A DNA stretch of 45,551 bases from Lentisphaerota bacterium (GTDB lineage: Bacteria > Verrucomicrobiota > Lentisphaeria > Victivallales > UBA1829). Numbering within the stretch: the stretch's first letter is position 1; the number at the start of each line of letters is the position of its first letter. Under the pieces are notes generated by a model. That model worked only from the letters and a program-made list of their open reading frames with translations, did no database searches and was not told the origin of the DNA. This document shows positions 1-8,238 of the stretch, in pieces. The translations under genes were made by a program, and so were the position numbers. The stretch covers positions 1-45,551 of the forward strand of contig SUWI01000013.1 of NCBI GenBank assembly GCA_015061565.1, written 5' to 3'.

Positions 1-500
1 GTGATGCCGAGCGCCTTGCAGTTGGCTTCGGCCTTTTCGAACTGTTCGGGGGTTTCGAGCTTGGTACGGCCGGAACCGATCATGTCGAAACCGCCGGTAT
101 TGCGGAAACCGGCCAGGAAATCTGCGGTGATTTCGATGTATTTATTGTCGGTCAGACCGCTCGGTCCGCCCTTGAATCCGTAAAGTTTGGAAGCCGGATT
201 GAGGCTCTTGAGGCCGTCGAACAGACCGGCGATGACGTTATGTCCGCCGGGGGCCTGTCCGCCGGAGAGGATCACGGCCACGTTGACCGGCTTGGCGGCG
301 GCGCCGTTCCCTGCGCCGAAGGTCAGCACCGGCATATTGCTGGTGTTCGGGAAACGGGCTTCGATTTTTTCCGTATCGGCAAAAGCCTTCTGTTTCGGGC
401 CTTCTTCGCATTTCACATTGGCTCCGGCGCGCAGGGCGGCAGGCAGTTTCGGCGCATAGGCAAGACGGGCTTTCTGGATCGGGGAAACAACGTTGTTCAT
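1..500 (-). CDS. pfp: PPi-dependent phosphofructokinase, 5' part (cut by window edge)
   Basis: The 166 visible codons are the N-terminus of a pyrophosphate-fructose-6-phosphate 1-phosphotransferase of the long (about 550-residue) class, a cytoplasmic glycolytic enzyme that uses PPi instead of ATP. The phosphate-binding motif GGQAPGGHN lies at residues 80-88, followed by YGFKGGPSGL at 107-116 and MIGSGRTKLET near 140-150, an arrangement typical of plant/spirochaete-type PFP. The second nucleotide-site motif (GGD) would lie just beyond the window edge. The start ATG (498-500) follows a purine-rich AAAGGAAA stretch. A TATAAT-like -10 box lies on the minus strand at 564-569. It is a housekeeping gene next to the accessory region. 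Family assignment is firm. Confidence 0.9.
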   Translation of the reverse strand, partial: MNNVVSPIQKARLAYAPKLPAALRAGANVKCEEGPKQKAFADTEKIEARFPNTSNMPVLTFGAGNGAAAKPVNVAVILSGGQAPGGHNVIAGLFDGLKSLNPASKLYGFKGGPSGLTDNKYIEITADFLAGFRNTGGFDMIGSGRTKLETPEQFEKAEANCKALGI

Positions 501-659
501 TTTTGATTTCCTTTTTTTGGTTGTTGTGGAAAAATCATTCCGTAATGTACTCCTTCAAGGCGGATTATACAAGAGAAATTCCGCAAAAAGTCCCGAAAAA
601 AAGATTATGACTTTTGGCAGCCGCGCCCAACCGGCCTTGATTCCCTGGGAATCACCAGG
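501..659. promoter_or_regulatory. Intergenic region with pfp promoter and a 17-bp palindrome
   Basis: This gap separates the glycosyltransferase stop from pfp. On the minus strand TATAAT (569 to 564) is a good -10 box for pfp, although I see no convincing -35 box at 16-17 bases. At 638-654 there is a perfect inverted repeat with 8-base arms, TGATTCCC and GGGAATCA, around one central base. It lies just after the upstream gene ends. It could be a protein site or part of a transcription end, but no T-run follows it directly. Confidence 0.45.
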
Positions 660-2267
660 TCAGCGCGTTTTGGCCGGACTGCGCGGTTCCGTCCGGGAGG
701 AAGGTGGAACGAAGGCCGCGAAAAAGACCACTTTTTGGGGCGCGGGGAGTAATTTGCGTATCCAGCCCGGAATCTGTCTTTCAAATGTTATAGGCGCCAG
801 ACGGCGGGCAGTGGGATATTGCTTAAGATAATCCGGCTCATCTTCGCTTCGCCAGATGATGACGGCGCCCTTTTTCCGGATGTCTTCGAGATTGATCCAC
901 GGGCTGAGTTTTGGATTATGTTCGAAAAAGGCCCTGGGATGATCCGGGGAATAGTAGCACATGAAACAGCTGTCTTTCCGGTTGCCGATGACATAGGGGC
1001 AGGGAACCTCAAAATGTTCCCGCCAGGATTTCGTAAGAATTGCTGCGATTTTTTTGCCGGGATAAACCTGGTGGTTGCAGCGTCTTGCTTCATACGGCCT
1101 GCTGTAGAGATACTCATATACGGTACCCGCCAGGGAAAGAACCGTGAGTCCGGTCACCAGCACCGTAAAGATTTTCAGACGCCGGGGCGAAGGCACCGGC
1201 CGGTACCGCAGGATCAGGAGCAGCGGCACAAACACAAAAAAGGGCGTTAGCCACGATCTGTGGACTCTTCCTCCCGTGAGCAAGGCAAACAGGGAAGATA
1301 AAATGATGGGGGCCAGAGCGACGGAAAAAACGAAAAGCCGGTCAAATTTCGGAAAACCCGGATCTTTTCCCCGCGGCAGGAAGGCCAGCGCCGCAAAAGG
1401 AAGGATCAGCAGGGCCACATATTGCCACCAGGCGTCCAGAAAGTTGACGATATGGTCCTGCCAGGTTGGCATTTCCTGAAGTTCCGCCCGCTCGATGGCG
1501 TATTTCAGGGCTATGAAATCATGGTCTAAGATCCAGATCACGTTGGGCAGGATCAGCAGACAGAAAAACGCAGCTCCAAGGTAAATGCCCGGCTTTTTCC
1601 AGCTGGAGCGGCCTTCGGGCGTGAAAAGAAGCAGCAGACCCAGCGGCAGCAGCAGTGCTCCCGCAAGATATTTGGTCATGATCGCAAGTCCCGCACAAAA
1701 ACCCGCAGCAAGCCAGGTCCCCATTGACTGGTTTCGGACACCCCGGTAAAAAAACAGACCCGTCAGACCGTAGAGCGCAATGGACAGCACGTCATCGTTG
1801 AATTCGCACGACGAGAGGGAGAAATAAGGAATGAGAAACGCCAGCGGAACAACCAGGAAAGCGGCAAACCGGCTCTTGAAAATATCTCCCGCCAGCAGAT
1901 AGACGGCGAAAAGTCCCAGCATGGCCGAGAACTGACTCATGAAATAAAAGACATATTCGCCGGGGTTTCCGTGGAAAAGTCTGAATACCGCATAGGAAAG
2001 CCACGCGCCGAAATAGGGGTTTTTGTCATATCCCCAGTCAAAATTCTGTCCCCAGGCGATGTTTTCCGCAACATCGATGCCCACGTTGCCGATGCACAGG
2101 GAAAACCACACGATCCACAGCACCATCCAGCATCCCAGCAGCAGAAGCACCCGCCGGACGGTGAATACGCCATCGTATTCCCCCGGTTCGTCGAACCATG
2201 CCGTTTCCGAACCAGTTTTTATTTTGCTCCGTATATGTAATATCCAGTCTCTAAAAGATTTACCCAT
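660..2267 (-). CDS. GT39/ArnT-like integral membrane glycosyltransferase
   Basis: A 535-residue polytopic membrane protein of the PMT/ArnT (GT39, GT-C fold) superfamily, which transfers a sugar from a polyprenyl-phosphate donor on the outer face of the inner membrane. A cytoplasmic N-terminus is followed by a first membrane segment at about residues 39-60. A periplasmic loop then carries D65 and E68 (IDVAENIAWGQ) and DKNPYFGAWLSY, matching the family's first-loop acidic motif and its usual 'hPPL.aW' block. About ten further hydrophobic segments follow, then a hydrophilic C-terminal part from about residue 390. Acceptor and donor cannot be told. It stands alone, with no glycan-assembly genes beside it. 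Confidence 0.8.
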   Translation of the reverse strand: MGKSFRDWILHIRSKIKTGSETAWFDEPGEYDGVFTVRRVLLLLGCWMVLWIVWFSLCIGNVGIDVAENIAWGQNFDWGYDKNPYFGAWLSYAVFRLFHGNPGEYVFYFMSQFSAMLGLFAVYLLAGDIFKSRFAAFLVVPLAFLIPYFSLSSCEFNDDVLSIALYGLTGLFFYRGVRNQSMGTWLAAGFCAGLAIMTKYLAGALLLPLGLLLLFTPEGRSSWKKPGIYLGAAFFCLLILPNVIWILDHDFIALKYAIERAELQEMPTWQDHIVNFLDAWWQYVALLILPFAALAFLPRGKDPGFPKFDRLFVFSVALAPIILSSLFALLTGGRVHRSWLTPFFVFVPLLLILRYRPVPSPRRLKIFTVLVTGLTVLSLAGTVYEYLYSRPYEARRCNHQVYPGKKIAAILTKSWREHFEVPCPYVIGNRKDSCFMCYYSPDHPRAFFEHNPKLSPWINLEDIRKKGAVIIWRSEDEPDYLKQYPTARRLAPITFERQIPGWIRKLLPAPQKVVFFAAFVPPSSRTEPRSPAKTR

Positions 2268-2436
2268 TTCTTTCAGTCTTTGTTCCCGGTCCTGTTCAAA
2301 AAAGCCGCAAAACGAACAGTTATTTTTTCATCTTCTCTGATAATCTGCAACTTTTGTTCGGTAAAATACATTAAAAACTGAAAAAATCAAGGTACTGAAT
2401 ATTTTTCTTGTCCTCCCGGTGTTTTCCGCTGTCCGA

Positions 2437-2453
2437 TCAGCCCGGCTGGCTGA
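2437..2453. terminator. Hairpin downstream of the AraC gene
   Basis: TCAGCC and GGCTGA form a 6-bp stem around a 5-base loop, about 15 bases past the end of the AraC-type gene on the minus strand. It is a plausible transcription end, but no U-rich tract follows immediately, so the call is weak. Confidence 0.3.
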
Positions 2454-2467
2454 GCATATATGCGGCA

Positions 2468-3388
2468 TTATCCCAAGTTGCCGCCGGACTGTTTTTTCCT
2501 GTAATCGGATGGAGATACTCCGACTGAACGGGAAAAGACCGAAGAAAAATAAAATGCGGTGCGGAATCCGAGTTTTTCTGCGATCTCCTTGATCGATTCA
2601 CTGGTGTTTTTCAATAGATAACGGGCTTTTTCCATCTGCAGGCGCTGCCGGTAGGCATGCGGGGTGACGCCGATATATTTTTTGAACAGGCGGAAAATCG
2701 AACGGCTGCTGATCCCGCAGTTTTGCGCAAGATCTTCGATGGAATCGTGCTGATCGTTTTCCGAATTCATGATCTTCAGCAGTTCCATCACCGGTTTCGG
2801 GATCTCTTTCAGCTCATGCTGGTTTTTATTGATGCAGTCGGCCAGGAACAGCAGTATTTCGTGACAGGCCAGCGAATTGAGCCACGACTCCGGAAGCTCT
2901 TTTTTCTGCAGCAGCGCAAAAAAATTTTCCATCCGGCTGCGGAAGAAAACTCCGTCTTCCGGCGCGGGACGGAATTTCATGCCGTGCATGATTTTCAGGG
3001 AATCCATCATGATTTGCGCATTGCTGCCCGAAATCAGCAGCTGGAGCTGCCGGGACGGAGTGGTTCCTGAATTCTGCATCGTCACCGTATCGCTGGGACG
3101 CGTGATATACAGTTCTCCCGGCGAGAGTATGGTCCGCTGTCCGGACTGAACGTAGACTACCTCGTTTTCCAGCTCGAGTTCCAAGGCGATCTGATGATAA
3201 TTCTGTCTGGTCAGGTGCCATTGTCCATATCGCGTGTTGTCGGCGATCTGGTGTGCCCACAGCACTGATGAGAACGGATAGACATCATACCAGCTTTCCA
3301 GACTGTTCCGGTGCAGATTCTTTTCATATCCCCGTGAATAAATGGTGATGGAATTCTCCGATTCTCTTAGCGTCAGCCCGTTTTTCAT
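2468..3388 (-). CDS. AraC-family transcriptional regulator
   Basis: A 306-residue regulator. The N-terminal two thirds look like an AraC-type beta-barrel ligand-sensing domain. The C-terminal 100 residues carry the double helix-turn-helix: IEDLAQNCGISSRSIFRLFK, then IKEIAEKLGFRTAFYFSSVF, ending in GVSPSDYRKK. I chose the ATG at 3388 because AGGA lies 7 bases upstream; an in-frame TTG at 3406 is the alternative. It is transcribed divergently from the pseudopilin/DUF4838/GH28 cluster and is the obvious candidate activator of it. The inducing sugar is unknown. Confidence 0.88.
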   Translation of the reverse strand: MKNGLTLRESENSITIYSRGYEKNLHRNSLESWYDVYPFSSVLWAHQIADNTRYGQWHLTRQNYHQIALELELENEVVYVQSGQRTILSPGELYITRPSDTVTMQNSGTTPSRQLQLLISGSNAQIMMDSLKIMHGMKFRPAPEDGVFFRSRMENFFALLQKKELPESWLNSLACHEILLFLADCINKNQHELKEIPKPVMELLKIMNSENDQHDSIEDLAQNCGISSRSIFRLFKKYIGVTPHAYRQRLQMEKARYLLKNTSESIKEIAEKLGFRTAFYFSSVFSRSVGVSPSDYRKKQSGGNLG

Positions 3389-3534
3389 TATCGCATCCTG
3401 ATTCAAAATTTGTATGCTTTTGGCAGTAAATTATATGTTTTTTTCGAAAAATCAAGTTGTTTTGTCAGTTTTTGGAATTATTTTACCATCAATGGCCATT
3501 CAAATCAGTCACCAATATGGAAGGAATTTCAATC
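3389..3534. promoter_or_regulatory. Divergent promoter region, AraC gene / pseudopilin operon
   Basis: On the plus strand TTGTTT (3457-3462) and TATTTT (3479-3484) are 16 bases apart and point to the pseudopilin. On the minus strand TATAAT (3435 to 3430) can serve the AraC gene, although the nearest -35-like TTGATT is only 14 bases away. The region is AT-rich. GGAAGGA at 3519-3525 is a strong ribosome-binding site that sets the pseudopilin start at 3535. Confidence 0.5.
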
Positions 3535-4338
3535 ATGAAACGAAAAACGGAACCTGTTTCAATCTCATTGCGGAAAGTTTTCGGGCGACATCGTTTTTTT
3601 ACTTTGATCGAGCTGCTGGTCGTGATAGCCATCATTGCGATTCTGGCGGGAATGCTGCTGCCGGCGCTGAATCAGGCAAGGGAACGTGCCCGCGGCATCA
3701 GCTGCACCAATAATTTCAAGACCATCGGCACCGGGTTCATGTTTTATTTCGATGACAACAACGGCTGCATTCCGCCATATACCGGCATGGTTACCAGCGA
3801 TGCTTCCGGACCCGCCTGGTGGAAGGAAAATCCGACATACGGTCTGATCACCCAATACATCACCGGCAATGCCAACAACGCCGTTCTCGGCGGATGGGGA
3901 TGCAAGAACGGCGTCCTCAACGTCAGCAAATACCGCTGTCCCAGCCGGACCGCGGAAACCAGACAGGGCAGTGAAGTCCTGATCGGCGGGATCGGAATGA
4001 ACAACCAGCTGCACTGGAAAGCCAATTCCCCGAAAAACTACCGGGCCACCACGGCCAAAATGCCTTCCCGCAGCATGCTCCTGATGGAAAGAAAAATCAC
4101 TTACGGCAGATGCGATTTTTCTGTCAGCTACAATTTCAACGAACTGACCGGTTCCACGGGTGAAACGCTGGCCGATTTCCCTCATTCCAATCAATGCAAT
4201 GTGCTGTTCCTGGACGGACACGTGGTCATGATGAAACGGAACCAGATCCCCGACAATAAACTGCGTCCATCCGGAAACAATGCCGCATATGTTTCCACCT
4301 TCTGGAGCCCCTTCAGCTTCAAAAACAACAACTGGTGA
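3535..4338 (+). CDS. Type II-type pseudopilin with H-X9-DG motif
   Basis: A 267-residue protein of the 'prepilin-type N-terminal cleavage/methylation' class. A basic leader of 21 residues precedes [19 protein letters not shown] (from residue 22), with Glu at +5 of the presumed mature protein. Residue -1 is Phe, not the Gly usually required by prepilin peptidase. The C-terminal part has the H-X9-DG signature (H217, D227-G228), and a Cys pair appears as ISC after the hydrophobic stalk and CPS later. It is the first gene of an operon whose next gene begins 6 bases after its stop and encodes a secreted DUF4838 protein. An envelope or secretion-linked role is inferred; its partner is unknown. Confidence 0.88.
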   Translation: MKRKTEPVSISLRKVFGRHRFFTLIELLVVIAIIAILAGMLLPALNQARERARGISCTNNFKTIGTGFMFYFDDNNGCIPPYTGMVTSDASGPAWWKENPTYGLITQYITGNANNAVLGGWGCKNGVLNVSKYRCPSRTAETRQGSEVLIGGIGMNNQLHWKANSPKNYRATTAKMPSRSMLLMERKITYGRCDFSVSYNFNELTGSTGETLADFPHSNQCNVLFLDGHVVMMKRNQIPDNKLRPSGNNAAYVSTFWSPFSFKNNNW

Positions 4339-4344
4339 TCAAAA

Positions 4345-6822
4345 ATGAATAAAATACTTGCTTGCCTTCTGGTGGTCCTTTCCGGTTCCGTCCTTTTTGC
4401 AACTTCTCCGGAACTGACGGTGGCCGATCATGGAAAATCCGATTATAAAGTCGTTTACGCGGAAAGCGGAACGGCCGAAATCAACGCATTCGTCAAGGAC
4501 AGCGCGAAGACGCTGCAGGAGATTTTGAAACTCGCAAGTGGTGCGGAACTGCCCGTGCTGCCGGAAAGTGCGTTCAAGAATGATTCCCCGGCCATTTTTG
4601 TCGGCCGCGTTTCCTCCCTGAAAAAATATCCCGAAGAAAAACGCTGGGCCAGCCATATCCTGGCGGACGGCAGAAACATTTTTCTCTGGGGCGACGACCG
4701 CCGGTGCGGCCCGCCCGATCTCAAACGGAACGATGCTTTCCGTTCATTCATTCTGGGAACCCGCCACGCAGTGCTGCTGTTCGCTCAGAAATTCGCCGGC
4801 GCGGTGTTTCTGGTCATGCCCGATCTGAAATATTCCGTTCCTGCTTCCGGCAGGATCGCCGTTCCGGGCGGTTTCCGCAGCGACCGGATCCCGCAGATCG
4901 AATACTGCATCGCCCGCGGTAAAGGACTGAATTATGATCTGGGCAATAACTTCCGGTCGGCGCCCTGGAACCGCACGTTCGGCGGACATTCGCACGACAA
5001 GGCCATCCCGTGGCAGAAATATTGGAAGACCCATCCGGAATATTTCTGGAAATCCGCGCCTGACAAACCGCCATACTGCTATAAACCGCGCCCGCAGTAC
5101 TGCCTTTCCAATCCCGAGGTCCGGGAACTGATCTACCGGCATTTGCTTTCCGAACTCGACCGGGGTTACGATCAGGTCCAGCTGGGACAGAGTGACAGTT
5201 TCCATCCCTGCCGCTGCAATTCCTGCACCAAGGACCGCGGCAGACTTTCCTCCGGGGAATATCTCTGGCGGATGCATCGCGACATGGCTCTCCGCCTGAT
5301 GAAGGACCGGCCCGGAAAACGGCTGGTCATCATGGCCTACGGTCCCACTTGGGAACCGCCGAAAACCTTTGACCGTTTTCCCCCGAATGTGATGATCGAA
5401 CTGGCCAGTTTCGACCTGAAAGCCGCACAGACTCCCGGCAGCGCCTGGCAGCGGTGGAAAAATTTCCGCTGTCCCAAAGCCGTGTATCTCTACACGTGGG
5501 GTTATTACAATTACGCCGGATTCACTCCCAACGCCGATTTCGAAGCGCTTGCGGCTCAGGTGAAGATCTTCCTTGAGAACGGCGTGACCGGGATCTACCG
5601 CTGCGGATTCGGGGAGCAGCCCGGTCTGGAAGGTCCCGAATATTATATCTTCGGCCAGCTGCTGGATCAACCCGATGCGGATGTCCGCGTCCTGCTGAGC
5701 CGATACTGCGCCCGGGCATTCGGCAAAGCCGGGCCGGTCATGGAAAAATTCTTCCTCGTGCTGGATGAAGCCGTGAAAAGCAGGGAACCCGTGATCAGCG
5801 ACTGGAACAAAGACATCGATCCGTCCCGGAAACAGTTCCGGCGCTTCGACCTGGAACTGCTGGCCGCCCGTTATCCCAAATCCCGCCTGGATGAACTGGC
5901 AAAGCTGCTGAAACAGGCGGAATCGCTGGACCGGACTCCCATGCTGCAAATCGTCCGCACGGAATTCGATTTGCTGAAACACAGTGCCCGGTGCGCCGCA
6001 TTGTTTTGGTACGGCATGAAAGAGCGGACTGCTGAAAGCGCCGCTGCATTCATGGACGCGGTCCGGGAACGGTCCGCATACATCGATTCCCTGCCGGCCG
6101 ACGCCAAAGGCGTTATCAGGATGAACGATGTCATCCTTTACGGCGGACAAGGGAAAAGCGTCCTGAAGGGCGGCGGACGGCTGAACTGTCTTTTCAATGC
6201 CCCGTTCCATTGGAATCTGGATTTTATGAAGAAGGAAAACATCCTTCCCTTCGGAAGGACTTTGATTGCCGACGGCAGGGACACGCAGTATCTGGTTCCC
6301 ATGTGCGTGGACGACAAAACCGCTTCAACGGTGAATTTCCGGACCGCGGTCCAGGTCCGCGCCAGGCTGGAGGGATCGAAACTGAAAGTCACGCTGATCG
6401 GTAAGGATTTGAATCCGGAAACCCGTAAAAAATTGCGGATCCGGCTCAAAATCGGTCCGGACAAGGCTTCCCGCCATCAGGTTTTCGGAGGTTTCGGAAA
6501 CGGTGCTTTTTCCGACAGCATACCGAAAGGATTCGTCAGGAATCCTAAAATCTGCGGACAGCAGGAAAATTGGATCGCATCCAAGGCGATGCGTCCGCTG
6601 ATCAAATGTCCGGCACCGGATACGGCGGAAATATCGATCCCGCTCGACAAGATCCGCAAAGATTTGCCTGCTTCGGGCGAAAAATGGCTCTTCAACGTCG
6701 CCGTATATGCGCCGGGCCGGACTTTTGCCGGCGGTCTGGTGTGGGAATGCGCCCTTGACCATCCCGACTGGCTCCTGGCCTTCGAACGGGAAGGAACTCT
6801 GCTCTTTCCGGCACGGAAGTAA
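4345..6822 (+). CDS. Secreted DUF4838 (alpha-glucuronidase-like) protein
   Basis: An 825-residue protein with a Sec signal peptide (about residues 1-20, MNKILACLLVVLSGSVLFAT). Residues about 35-130 resemble the N-terminal domain of GH67-type enzymes (TLQEILKLASGAELPV). The following DUF4838 core contains the family's YFWKSAPDKPPYC, YCLSNPEVR and CRCNSCTKD blocks, and the Cys-rich stretch may bind a metal. The C-terminal 200 residues look beta-rich, perhaps carbohydrate-binding. DUF4838 proteins are presumed glycosidases without a defined reaction as far as I know. It sits between the pseudopilin and a GH28 enzyme, which suggests a uronic-acid-rich substrate. Confidence 0.85.
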   Translation: MNKILACLLVVLSGSVLFATSPELTVADHGKSDYKVVYAESGTAEINAFVKDSAKTLQEILKLASGAELPVLPESAFKNDSPAIFVGRVSSLKKYPEEKRWASHILADGRNIFLWGDDRRCGPPDLKRNDAFRSFILGTRHAVLLFAQKFAGAVFLVMPDLKYSVPASGRIAVPGGFRSDRIPQIEYCIARGKGLNYDLGNNFRSAPWNRTFGGHSHDKAIPWQKYWKTHPEYFWKSAPDKPPYCYKPRPQYCLSNPEVRELIYRHLLSELDRGYDQVQLGQSDSFHPCRCNSCTKDRGRLSSGEYLWRMHRDMALRLMKDRPGKRLVIMAYGPTWEPPKTFDRFPPNVMIELASFDLKAAQTPGSAWQRWKNFRCPKAVYLYTWGYYNYAGFTPNADFEALAAQVKIFLENGVTGIYRCGFGEQPGLEGPEYYIFGQLLDQPDADVRVLLSRYCARAFGKAGPVMEKFFLVLDEAVKSREPVISDWNKDIDPSRKQFRRFDLELLAARYPKSRLDELAKLLKQAESLDRTPMLQIVRTEFDLLKHSARCAALFWYGMKERTAESAAAFMDAVRERSAYIDSLPADAKGVIRMNDVILYGGQGKSVLKGGGRLNCLFNAPFHWNLDFMKKENILPFGRTLIADGRDTQYLVPMCVDDKTASTVNFRTAVQVRARLEGSKLKVTLIGKDLNPETRKKLRIRLKIGPDKASRHQVFGGFGNGAFSDSIPKGFVRNPKICGQQENWIASKAMRPLIKCPAPDTAEISIPLDKIRKDLPASGEKWLFNVAVYAPGRTFAGGLVWECALDHPDWLLAFEREGTLLFPARK

Positions 6823-6827
6823 GCAAG

Positions 6828-8216
6828 ATGGACCGTTCGTGGATCAGTCAGACCGGAGCAAGATGTTTTCCTCCGGGAGAGCGGATTTTTTCCGCGGATG
6901 ATTTCGGCGCGCGCGGCGACGGCGTCACGCTGAATACCGCGGCCATCCAAAAAGCCATCGATGCGGCAGCCGAAGCCGGCGGCGGAAAAGTCACCTTCGG
7001 ACCGGGCACCTATCTGACCGGAACCGTCCGGCTCAAAAGCGGCATCAATTTGGAAATACCGCGCGGCGCCACGCTGGCAGGTTCGGAAGATCCGGCGGAT
7101 TATCCCGAAATCTTTTCCCGGCACGCCGGGATCGAAATGAATACCATCGCACCTCTGATCCTGGTGGACCATTGCTGCTGCGCCGCGGTTACCGGACACG
7201 GGATCATCGACGGGCGGGGTAAACGCTGGTGGGATCTGTTCTGGAATGAAATGCTCCCCGATTATGAAAAAAAAGGACTTCGCTGGTGTGTGGATTATGA
7301 CTGTCAGCGTCCCAAAATGCTGGTGATCCAGAATTCGGAAGACATCACGGTCCGCGGGGTGACTTTCCAGCGTTCCGCGCATTGGACCTTTCATGTGCTT
7401 TACAGTTCGCATGTGACGGTCGACGGGGTGGCGATCTGCAACAATATCGGCGGACGCGGCCCCAGCACCGACGGGATCGATATCGATTCATCGGAATTCG
7501 TGCGTGTCTGTCATTCTCAGGTTTCCTGTAACGACGACAATTTCTGCCTGAAAGCGGGCCGGGATGCCGATGGTCTGCGGGTGAACCGGCCATGCCGCTG
7601 TATTCTGATCGAACATTGCCGCGCCCTGAGCGGCAGCGGCCTGATCACGGTCGGGAGCGAGACCTCCGGCGGATTCAACCGGATCCTGATCCGGAATTGC
7701 TCCTGCCTGGGGACCGAGAGCGGGATCCGGTTCAAAAGCACCGCCCGCCGCGGCGGCATCATCCGCAACCTGTTTTTTGAAGATATCGAAATGGATTCGC
7801 CCGGCATTGCCATCGAAATGGACCTGGACTGGTTTCCCGCTTACGGCAACTGTGTGCTGCCGCCGGAATTCCGGAATGCGGCGCATCCCGCGCACTGGGA
7901 TACCCTGCTGACCCCGGTAGTTCCGCCGGAACGCGGCATTCCCGTTCTGGAAAAGATTTTCTTCCGGCGGGTCCGGGCTGAAAACGCCCGGATCTGCTGT
8001 CAGATTTCGGGTTCATCCCTTATTCGTCCCCGGAATCTCCATTTCGATGAAGTCTTTCTCCAAGGCGCCAAGGGCGGGATGATTTCCTGGGCGCAGGCCG
8101 ATGAAGTCGATTCGTTCACGGTCAAGGCTCAGGAAAAACTCTTGTTCGATCACGCCTCTACGTTGGAAAAATCCGTTGGATTCAGCCGTGCCGTCCAGTT
8201 CGCCGCCGTGAGCTGA
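6828..8216 (+). CDS. GH28-family polygalacturonase-like enzyme
   Basis: A 462-residue right-handed beta-helix enzyme. It opens with FSADDFGARGDGVTLNTAAI, the standard bacterial GH28 start. The active-site segments are STDGID (213-218, usual NTDGID), NDDNFCLKAG (235-244, catalytic Asp pair) and RFK (301-303, usual RIK). The usual GHG segment reads SGSGLITVGSE (268-278), so the supporting His appears replaced by Ser. No signal peptide is visible, so it probably acts in the cytoplasm on imported oligosaccharides. It starts 5 bases after the DUF4838 gene and must be co-transcribed with it. GH28 members cut galacturonide, rhamnogalacturonan or xylogalacturonan linkages; which applies here is open. 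Confidence 0.88.
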   Translation: MDRSWISQTGARCFPPGERIFSADDFGARGDGVTLNTAAIQKAIDAAAEAGGGKVTFGPGTYLTGTVRLKSGINLEIPRGATLAGSEDPADYPEIFSRHAGIEMNTIAPLILVDHCCCAAVTGHGIIDGRGKRWWDLFWNEMLPDYEKKGLRWCVDYDCQRPKMLVIQNSEDITVRGVTFQRSAHWTFHVLYSSHVTVDGVAICNNIGGRGPSTDGIDIDSSEFVRVCHSQVSCNDDNFCLKAGRDADGLRVNRPCRCILIEHCRALSGSGLITVGSETSGGFNRILIRNCSCLGTESGIRFKSTARRGGIIRNLFFEDIEMDSPGIAIEMDLDWFPAYGNCVLPPEFRNAAHPAHWDTLLTPVVPPERGIPVLEKIFFRRVRAENARICCQISGSSLIRPRNLHFDEVFLQGAKGGMISWAQADEVDSFTVKAQEKLLFDHASTLEKSVGFSRAVQFAAVS

Positions 8217-8238
8217 ATCGTTCACGTTTTTTTCAGCT
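8211..8238. terminator. Candidate bidirectional terminator between convergent genes
   Basis: AGCTGAA (8211-8217) and TTCAGCT (8232-8238) pair as a 7-bp stem across a loop containing a run of seven T. It covers the end of the GH28 gene and abuts the end of the convergent 651-residue gene. The position suits a shared terminator, though the T-run lies in the loop rather than after the stem. Confidence 0.4.
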
